From assembly GCA_018228705.1 (NCBI GenBank), contig CP073694.1, forward strand, positions 1,426,001-1,490,000: a stretch of 64,000 bases of DNA. Direction: 5' to 3'. A model generated the notes under the pieces. The model had not been told where the DNA came from. It saw only the letters and a program-made list of their open reading frames with translations, and did not search any database. This document shows positions 58,960-64,000 of this stretch, piece after piece. The stretch's first letter is position 1, and each line of letters begins with the position of its first letter. Position numbers and translations under genes: made by a program. This DNA is from Dysosmobacter sp. Marseille-Q4140. GTDB taxonomy: Bacteria; Bacillota; Clostridia; Oscillospirales; Oscillospiraceae.

Positions 58960-59835
58960 TTACTGCGCCACAGGCACGGCACCGGCAGCGGCGATCAGGT
59001 CGTTGGCGGCAGTAGAGGTGGCGAAGTCATAGAAGGCCTGGGCAGCCTCGGACAGAGGCTCGTCGGCACGGGTGGCAAACACGAAGGGCCGCTGGATGGC
59101 GTAGCTGCCGTCCAGAACAGTGGCCTCGGAGGGAGCCACGCCGCTCACGGTCAGAACGGTGATGCCCTCCTGGCCCTCCACGGCGGAGAGGGAGGCGTAG
59201 CCGATGGCGCCGGGAGTGGTGCGGACCGCCTCGATGACGGCGCCGGTGGAGCTGAGCTCCTGAGCCAGGACACACTTGTCCTCGGTGCCGGTGATGGACT
59301 CGAAGCCGTCGCGGGTGCCGGAACCGGACTCACGGCCGATGACGGCGATGGTGCCGGCAGTGCCGTCCAGGTCGGACCAGTCGGTGACGGCGCCGGTATA
59401 AATTTCAGCAATCTGCTCCAGGCTCAGGTCGGTGACGGTGTTCTCAGCGTTGACGATGACGGCGATGCCGTCCAGGGCCACAATGGTCTCGGTGAGGCCC
59501 GCAGCCTTCTCCTCGTCCTTCAGGGCGCGGGAGCTGAGGCCGATGTCGCAGCTGCCGTTTTTCACGGCCTCAATGCCGGAGCCGGAGCCGGTGGGGTTGT
59601 AGGTGACGGACACGCCGGTGTCGGCCTGGAACTGCTCGCCCAGGACGCCGATGACCTCCTCCATGGAGGTGGAACCGTCGGTGGAAACAGAGCCGCTGAG
59701 CTGGGGAGCGGCCTCCTCCGTGGTGGTGTCGCCGGTGGTATCGGTGGTATCCTCCGTGGTCTTGTCAGAGCCGCAGCCGGCCAGCAGCGCGGCAGTCAGG
59801 GTCAGAGACAGCAGAATGGAAATCGCTCTTTTCAT
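58960..59835 (-). CDS. pstS: phosphate-binding lipoprotein PstS
   Basis: 291 aa. Lipoprotein signal MKRAISILLSLTLTAALLAGCG (lipobox LAGC, Cys at about 21), a Thr/Asp-rich spacer, then the periplasmic-binding fold with phosphate contacts: SGSVSTDGSTSMEEVI, YNPTGSGSGIEAVKNGSCDIGLSSRALKDEE, GRESGSGTRDGFESI, TTPGAIGYASLSAV. Captures phosphate for PstCAB. ATG 59835 chosen; an upstream TTG is in frame. AAAGGAG about 11 nt upstream. Confidence 0.96.
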   Translation of the reverse strand: MKRAISILLSLTLTAALLAGCGSDKTTEDTTDTTGDTTTEEAAPQLSGSVSTDGSTSMEEVIGVLGEQFQADTGVSVTYNPTGSGSGIEAVKNGSCDIGLSSRALKDEEKAAGLTETIVALDGIAVIVNAENTVTDLSLEQIAEIYTGAVTDWSDLDGTAGTIAVIGRESGSGTRDGFESITGTEDKCVLAQELSSTGAVIEAVRTTPGAIGYASLSAVEGQEGITVLTVSGVAPSEATVLDGSYAIQRPFVFATRADEPLSEAAQAFYDFATSTAANDLIAAAGAVPVAQ

Positions 59836-59882
59836 CAATCATTACTCCTTTACATATGTCTGTTGCTTGGTGCCACGGCCAT

Positions 59883-59938
59883 AGTATAGGCGGCCGCAAG
59901 TAAAATCCGACACCAATCCTATGTAAAGTCTGAGTAAA
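59883..59938 (-). promoter_or_regulatory. Pho box array and promoter of the pst-pho operon
   Basis: On the minus strand four hexamers recur exactly every 11 bp: TTTACT (59938-59933), TTTACA (59927-59922), TTGGTG (59916-59911), TTTTAC (59905-59900). This is the Gram-positive PhoB/PhoP box pattern (TT-x-A-C/T-A repeats). TATACT (59888-59883) follows as the -10; the boxes stand in for the -35. Confidence 0.85.
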
Positions 59939-59971
59939 AAGGCCGGAATTATGCTTCTCCCGAACGGGTGC

Positions 59972-60011
59972 AAAAAAGCGCCTGCCTCCTTCCGGAGGCA
60001 GGCGCTTTTTT
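59972..60011. terminator. bidirectional terminator between OPT and pst units
   Basis: An 18-bp perfect stem, AAAAAAGCGCCTGCCTCC with its complement, around TTCC. Ends the OPT transporter transcript. Confidence 0.9.
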
Positions 60012-60037
60012 GCAGTTTTTGACGCAGCCTGCGCAGA

Positions 60038-61708
60038 TCAGTTGCGCTTGACCAGACCCAAAGTGGCAGTGAAGAAGCTGTACAGCGCGGAACCCGCCAG
60101 AGCACCGGCGCCCAGGATGGTCAGGGTGGCCTCGTTCTCGGGGTTGCGCTTGACGGCGATGTAGCGGATCAGCAGAGCCACCAGAATGGTGATGCCGTTG
60201 ATGGTGCTGCCCACCAGCAAACCGGTGGCAAACAGAATGCCGATCTGCTTATGGCCGCCCAGCCACTGGATCACGGCGCCGGGCACGGCCCAGATCAGCA
60301 GCCACTTGGCCACTTCCATGCTGGTACCGGCCTCGATAGTGGACTTGTAGGTGTTGCTGACGGCCACGAACATGCCCTGATCGAAATACTTGTTGGCGAA
60401 CAGCAGGGCCATGACGAAGGCCACGGCGAAGCCGAACAGCTCGGCATAGAACTGCTGCTGGCGGCCGACCTTCTCCAGCTCGGGGTCCTTGCCCTCGCCG
60501 CGGAGCATGTAGCCGCACTTGAGGTCATAGGCCATGTCGGAGAAGCAGGGGCCGGTGGCGGCGGTGTAGCCGGCCAGGATGCCCAGGGCCAGGGGCGGGA
60601 AGCCGATCAGCATGCCAACGATCAGGAAGATCAGAGCGGTGGCAAAGCCGGGGAACCAGCCGGAGTGCATGGCGGAGATGCCCACGATCAGCTCGGAAGC
60701 CAGGGCCGCGAAGGCGGCGAACAGGACCCACAGGATGAACATGGGGATGGACATGTCGGTCAGCAGTCCGCAGACCACGGCCAGGACCATGGCCACCACG
60801 GCGTAGGCGCCGAAGCCGATGCCCAGGGCGCCCTTCATGTTCTTCATGCTGGAGGTGAACTGACCGGCGGCGGAGGTGTTGCCGTCGCTCTTCTTCATCA
60901 GCATGATGCCGCACTGGATCAAGGAGACGATGCCGGCGCCCACCATGATGCCGTGGGGCAGGTAATTCAGGGAGATGTAATCGCTGTACACGAAATTCTC
61001 GCCGAAGATGCCGTCCACGAAGTTAAAGTTGAAGCCGAACAGGGCGAAGGAGAAAGCGTTGGTCTTGATGACACCGATGATGATGCTGCCGATGCCCAGC
61101 GCCATCATGGCCCAGAAGTTACCGAACCAGGAAACGCCCAGCAGGTCCATGGGGATGCCGGCGGCCTTGCCCACGGCGCCCATCAGCATACCGATGATGA
61201 TGCCGAAGGCCTTCTTGCCCTTTTCAATGACGGCCAGCAGGGTTTCCGCGCAGGCCACGCCCGGAGGCCAGGCGCCCTCAGCCGGGAACATGGGCGTGTC
61301 GAAGCACTTGTAGAGGATAGAGGCGTCGATGATCGTGGCCAGGGTGCAGCCGATCAGCATGGGAACCATCAGCTCCGGATAGCCCATGACCACGGGGATG
61401 CCGATGGTCAGCAGCATGCAGTTGGCCACGGAGAAGGTGGCACCGGAGATGGAGGTCTGGATCAGGTTCTGCCGGTGGATGCTGCGGAACTTTTTGCACA
61501 CGCTCAGGGGGATCCGGGAAAACACGATGGCAAACAGGGCGCCCACCAGGGAGGTGTTGGGAGTGGTGCCGGTGGCCACGATCAGCTCCATGCCGATGAT
61601 CGCACCCAGAATGCACATCAGGGTAGCGAAGATCAGGGAAGCCGGCTCGTACCACTTGGGATGCTCTTTCGCGGTAATGTTGAGACCGCTCAGGTTTTTA
61701 TCTTCCAT
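60038..61708 (-). CDS. OPT family oligopeptide transporter
   Basis: 556 aa, about 14-16 membrane helices (for example ASLIFATLMCILGAIIGMELIVATG, NLIQTSISGATFSVANCMLLTIGIPVVMGYPELMVPMLIGCTLATII, GIGFGAYAVVAMVLAVVCGLL, GVKW-like WLLIWAVPGAVIQWLGGHKQIGILFATGLLVGSTINGITILVALLIRYI). The layout is that of the prokaryotic OPT/YSL group, which import oligopeptides or metal chelates. GGAGGAAG before ATG 61708. Divergent from DUF917 and possibly under the same IclR control. Confidence 0.92.
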   Translation of the reverse strand: MEDKNLSGLNITAKEHPKWYEPASLIFATLMCILGAIIGMELIVATGTTPNTSLVGALFAIVFSRIPLSVCKKFRSIHRQNLIQTSISGATFSVANCMLLTIGIPVVMGYPELMVPMLIGCTLATIIDASILYKCFDTPMFPAEGAWPPGVACAETLLAVIEKGKKAFGIIIGMLMGAVGKAAGIPMDLLGVSWFGNFWAMMALGIGSIIIGVIKTNAFSFALFGFNFNFVDGIFGENFVYSDYISLNYLPHGIMVGAGIVSLIQCGIMLMKKSDGNTSAAGQFTSSMKNMKGALGIGFGAYAVVAMVLAVVCGLLTDMSIPMFILWVLFAAFAALASELIVGISAMHSGWFPGFATALIFLIVGMLIGFPPLALGILAGYTAATGPCFSDMAYDLKCGYMLRGEGKDPELEKVGRQQQFYAELFGFAVAFVMALLFANKYFDQGMFVAVSNTYKSTIEAGTSMEVAKWLLIWAVPGAVIQWLGGHKQIGILFATGLLVGSTINGITILVALLIRYIAVKRNPENEATLTILGAGALAGSALYSFFTATLGLVKRN

Positions 61709-62080
61709 TTTCTTCCTCCTCTTTCCTTCAGCTCCCATTGGCAAACCGGGTAAAAAATGAAAGCCGATCGATTCATGTATGCAGATTACATCATCATAAA
61801 TATTTTGTCAATCCCTGGTTTTCCCGATTGACGTTGCCGGAGTTTTCAGTTAAAATCCTAACAATATCCTATGTAATCCCTGTTTTTTTCCTGAAATGAA
61901 AAAACTTTTTATATATTTTCCTGTTTTCCGATTATCGGAACAAGCATTTCCGCTCAGCGGTTTCGCTCCTCCGGATAGTTGGACAGCATGCAAGGGCGCA
62001 TATTCTTCCATGCAAAATGCAGATTTCGAGAAAATGTCCGCCGGGTGCTCTGCTCCGGCGGCGGAGAGGGGAATTTGAGT
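61709..62080. other. divergent regulatory region between OPT and DUF917 genes
   Basis: 372 bp, strongly AT-rich in the middle (61,740-61,925) and without a gene. Holds candidate promoters in both directions and a palindromic operator (61,926-61,940). Confidence 0.6.
61926..61940. promoter_or_regulatory. palindromic candidate operator
   Basis: TTCCGATTATCGGAA is a perfect 15-bp palindrome between the divergent OPT and DUF917 genes, and so a candidate binding site for the nearby IclR regulator. Confidence 0.6.
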
Positions 62081-63166
62081 ATGATTCTGGAACGGTCCGA
62101 TATCGCCCCCCTGTCCCTGGGGGCGCAGGTGCTGGGCGGCGGAGGCGGCGGCTCCGCCGAGCAGGGACTCCGGTCTGCCGCCGCGGCTCTGGAGATGGGC
62201 CCCGTGGAGCTGATCCCGGCGGAGGCCCTGCCGGAGGAGGCCCTGGTGGCCACGGTCTCCGGCGTGGGGGCTCCCTCCCGGGGCGGCACCATGTACACCA
62301 GCGCCCACTACCTCCGGGCCCTGGAACTGCTGGAGCAGCGTCTGGGGCAGGCCGTGGCGGCCTTCATCCCCTCCGAGATGGGCGGCAACGCGGCCTTCGG
62401 CCCCTTTCTGACGGCGGCGGCCCGGGGCCTGCCTCTGGTGGACGCGGCCTGCGACGGCCGGGCCCACCCCCTGGGAACCATGGGCTCCCTGGGTCTGACC
62501 CGAGAGCCGGCGTACCTATCCATACAGGCCGCCTGCGGCGGCAGCCGGGCCGACGGCACCTACACGGAACTGGCCTGTACCGGCTCCGTGGCCACCGCCG
62601 CCGGCCTGTGCCGTCAAGCGGCAGATCTGGCGGGCGGCCGGGTGGCTGTGGTCCGCAACCCCGTGACCGCCGGGTATCTGCTCCGGACCGGCGCCCTGGG
62701 CACCTACACCCAGGCCCTGGCCCTGGGCCGGGCCATGGAGGGGGCCGCTCCGGCGGACCGCCCGGAGGCCGCCATGGAGACGCTGGGAGGCCGGGTGGTG
62801 CTGCGGGGCCGGGTGACGGGGTACCGCCTGATCTCAGAGGGCGGTCTGGACCATGGCGAGGCCCTGGTGAGCAGCAGACAGGGCACCTGTCATCTGACCT
62901 TTTACAATGAGTACATGACCCTGGAGACAGAGGGGGAGCGGCTGGCCACCTTCCCGGACCTGATCGCCACCTTTGACGCCGTCACCGGCGCCGTGGTGAC
63001 TACCGCCGCCCTGCGGGAGGGTATGGAGATCGCGGTGACTGCGGCGGACCGGCACCGCCTGCTGCTGGCGGACGGAGTTCGGGATGGCGCCCTGTACGGC
63101 CAGCTGGAGCGGATCGTGGACCGACCGCTGGTGCCCTACATCCGGGACATTCTTCTGGAGGCATGA
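62081..63166 (+). CDS. DUF917 family protein
   Basis: 361 aa. Starts MILERSDIAPLSLGAQVLGGGGGGSAEQGLRSA, the Gly-rich N-terminus typical of DUF917 (S-methyl thiohydantoin desulfurase type) proteins; then GVGAPSRGGTMYTS, IPSEMGGNAAFGPFLTAAARGLPLVDAACDGRAHP, and a C-terminal beta domain. Relatives lie beside hydantoinase and oxoprolinase genes and transporters, suggesting breakdown of a cyclic imide or modified amino acid, perhaps one imported by the adjacent OPT permease. Start ATG 62081 has GAGAGGGG about 9 nt upstream. Confidence 0.88.
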   Translation: MILERSDIAPLSLGAQVLGGGGGGSAEQGLRSAAAALEMGPVELIPAEALPEEALVATVSGVGAPSRGGTMYTSAHYLRALELLEQRLGQAVAAFIPSEMGGNAAFGPFLTAAARGLPLVDAACDGRAHPLGTMGSLGLTREPAYLSIQAACGGSRADGTYTELACTGSVATAAGLCRQAADLAGGRVAVVRNPVTAGYLLRTGALGTYTQALALGRAMEGAAPADRPEAAMETLGGRVVLRGRVTGYRLISEGGLDHGEALVSSRQGTCHLTFYNEYMTLETEGERLATFPDLIATFDAVTGAVVTTAALREGMEIAVTAADRHRLLLADGVRDGALYGQLERIVDRPLVPYIRDILLEA

Positions 63167-63182
63167 CCTGCGGAGCCCAAAA

Positions 63183-63212
63183 AGCGGACGGAGGCAGCAG
63201 CCTCCGTCCGCT
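63183..63212. terminator. convergent terminator
   Basis: AGCGGACGGAGGC pairs perfectly with GCCTCCGTCCGCT around AGCA, between the DUF917 and IclR genes, followed by CTTCTG. Confidence 0.7.
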
Positions 63213-63233
63213 CTTCTGTCATCCGGCCCCTCC

Positions 63234-64000
63234 TCATCGGGGCGGCAGCTCCTCTGCCATGGGGAACTCCATACATCGCTCCGGCGCACCCAGGGCCCGG
63301 TTGATCTGACGGGCCAGCTGGCGCAGCATCCGCAGCCGGTCCCGGAACACCTCCGGCGTCATCTCCGAGAGGTACCCGCCGATGCTCAGCCCCGCCACAC
63401 AGATACCCCGGCTGTCGAACAGGGGCACCGACATGCCCCACACGTCCTTGGTGATGGCCTGCTCCGTGTAGTCGTAGCCCCGCTCCCGGATCCGCGCCAG
63501 CTCCCGGCGCAGGTCCTCCCGGGTCCGCTCGTCCATGAACAGGTCCTGTAAGTACGCCTCCTGCCGCTCCCTGTCCAGAAAGGCCAGCAGGATCCGGTGA
63601 GAGGCACCGGCGTGAAGGGGATAGCTGTGGCCCACGAAGGGGGTGTCGTTCTGGTCCTGGATGGAGCGGAACCGCTCCACCACCACGCTGCGCATATCCA
63701 GGCAGGCGGTCATGGTGACGGTGCAGCCGCTCTGGCGGAAGAACTCCCACATATAGCGGCTGGCCACCGCCCGGGCCTTGTGGGCCTGGAGGCCCCGGAG
63801 GCCCGCCGACACCAGGGCCGGACCCACCCGGTAGCTCTTGTCCTCATCCTGGATCAGAAAGCCGTGGGCCGTCAGGGTATACAGCAGCCGGTAAACCACG
63901 GTGCTGCTGAGCTCCATCCGCCGGGCCACGGCGGTGAGAGAGAGGCTCTCTCCCTCCAAAAACAGCTGCAATACCTCCAGGGTACGGCCGGCTGTCTGCA
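63234..64000 (-). CDS. IclR family transcriptional regulator, 5' end beyond the window
   Basis: About 255 residues are visible and the frame remains open through the right edge. The N-terminal winged helix reads LEVLQLFLEGESLSLTAVARRMELSSTVVYRLLYTLTAHGFLIQDEDKSYRVG; the C-terminal IclR effector domain has LHAGASHRILLAFLD, ERGYDYTEQAITKDVWGMSVPLFDSRGICVAGLSIGGYLSEMTPE. The first residues (QTAGRTLEV) show it starts beyond 64,000. Probably regulates the DUF917 and OPT genes; ligand unknown. Confidence 0.92.
   Translation of the reverse strand, partial: QTAGRTLEVLQLFLEGESLSLTAVARRMELSSTVVYRLLYTLTAHGFLIQDEDKSYRVGPALVSAGLRGLQAHKARAVASRYMWEFFRQSGCTVTMTACLDMRSVVVERFRSIQDQNDTPFVGHSYPLHAGASHRILLAFLDRERQEAYLQDLFMDERTREDLRRELARIRERGYDYTEQAITKDVWGMSVPLFDSRGICVAGLSIGGYLSEMTPEVFRDRLRMLRQLARQINRALGAPERCMEFPMAEELPPR

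Noticed and set aside
57928..59889. 653-codon plus-strand open frame
   Set aside because: Antisense to pstC and pstS; Gly/His/Asp-rich low-complexity translation.
1..64000. CRISPR array or cas genes
   Set aside because: No set of regularly spaced 25-40 bp repeats and no Cas-like protein was found when reading both strands.

Overview
The window looks like chromosome from a GC-rich, strictly anaerobic member of the Clostridia, most plausibly an Oscillospiraceae-type gut bacterium (Flavonifractor/Lawsonibacter/Oscillibacter-like; this placement is inference from gene content). The evidence is a monomeric [FeFe]-hydrogenase with rubrerythrin, DUF3169 and S1C-protease families of Firmicutes type, Gram-positive ribosome binding sites and Firmicutes-type mobile elements. 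No CRISPR array, rRNA or complete insertion sequence was seen.

Bases 1 to about 11,574 are accessory DNA with one element nested in another. The outer element is an integrative conjugative element (ICE). Its right end lies in the 3' half of a tRNA-Arg(CCU) gene (11,530-11,574). What remains of it here is an AlpA-like excisionase, an AT-rich cargo gene (PIN-like domain, coiled coil and two membrane helices), a DUF6017 replication-initiator-like gene, pcfB and the first 99 codons of the virD4 coupling-protein gene. virD4 is cut at 6,748/6,749 by a Tn4451/TnpX-type mobilizable element running left out of the window: large serine recombinase, TnpW, a small backbone gene, a cargo rRNA methyltransferase, DUF3847, an RSF1010-like oriT, a MobQ-type relaxase and a DUF3991/toprim gene. 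The cargo methyltransferase (RlmA/TlrB family) has an erm-like leader: a strong promoter, an 8-codon peptide ending in MRLR, the macrolide-stalling motif known from ErmDL, and hairpins that can cover the ribosome binding site. This is the most striking signal in the window.

From 11,575 onward the DNA is ordinary chromosome. 11.8-15 kb holds a methyltransferase and a sigma factor with an RsgI-like anti-sigma factor carrying four PepSY-like repeats. 15-19 kb holds a membrane protein, a glycerophosphodiesterase, a HAD phosphatase, a 25-residue membrane peptide, DUF3169 and its HTH regulator. 19.5-24.7 kb holds an AI-2E family permease, gamma carbonic anhydrase, M29 aminopeptidase, YihY, an ArsC/Spx-like protein without its active-site cysteine, and a sirtuin. 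24.8-29.4 kb holds citrate synthase, three tRNA-Leu genes, and a PerR-like regulator followed by a continuous [FeFe]-hydrogenase/rubrerythrin reading frame, which suggests hydrogenase-linked peroxide defence. 29.5-41.6 kb holds YchF, HtrA, an FAD oxidoreductase with a C14 tract, a 2-hydroxyacid dehydrogenase, an Fe-alcohol dehydrogenase, MATE/AraC, thyA-folA and an ECF sigma/anti-sigma pair. 41.7-51.3 kb holds recG, an aminotransferase, yfbR-mtaB, a cysteine desulfurase and a MATE-rlmA-isochorismatase operon.

51.3-59.9 kb holds an ABC-F ribosome-protection gene behind its own transcription attenuator, then the phosphate regulon pstSCAB-phoU-phoB-phoR on the minus strand with an 11-bp-periodic Pho box. 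60-64 kb holds an OPT transporter, a divergent DUF917 gene and a partial IclR regulator with a palindromic candidate operator between the first two. ABC-F, the two RlmA-type methyltransferases and the two MATE pumps make antibiotic response a recurring theme.
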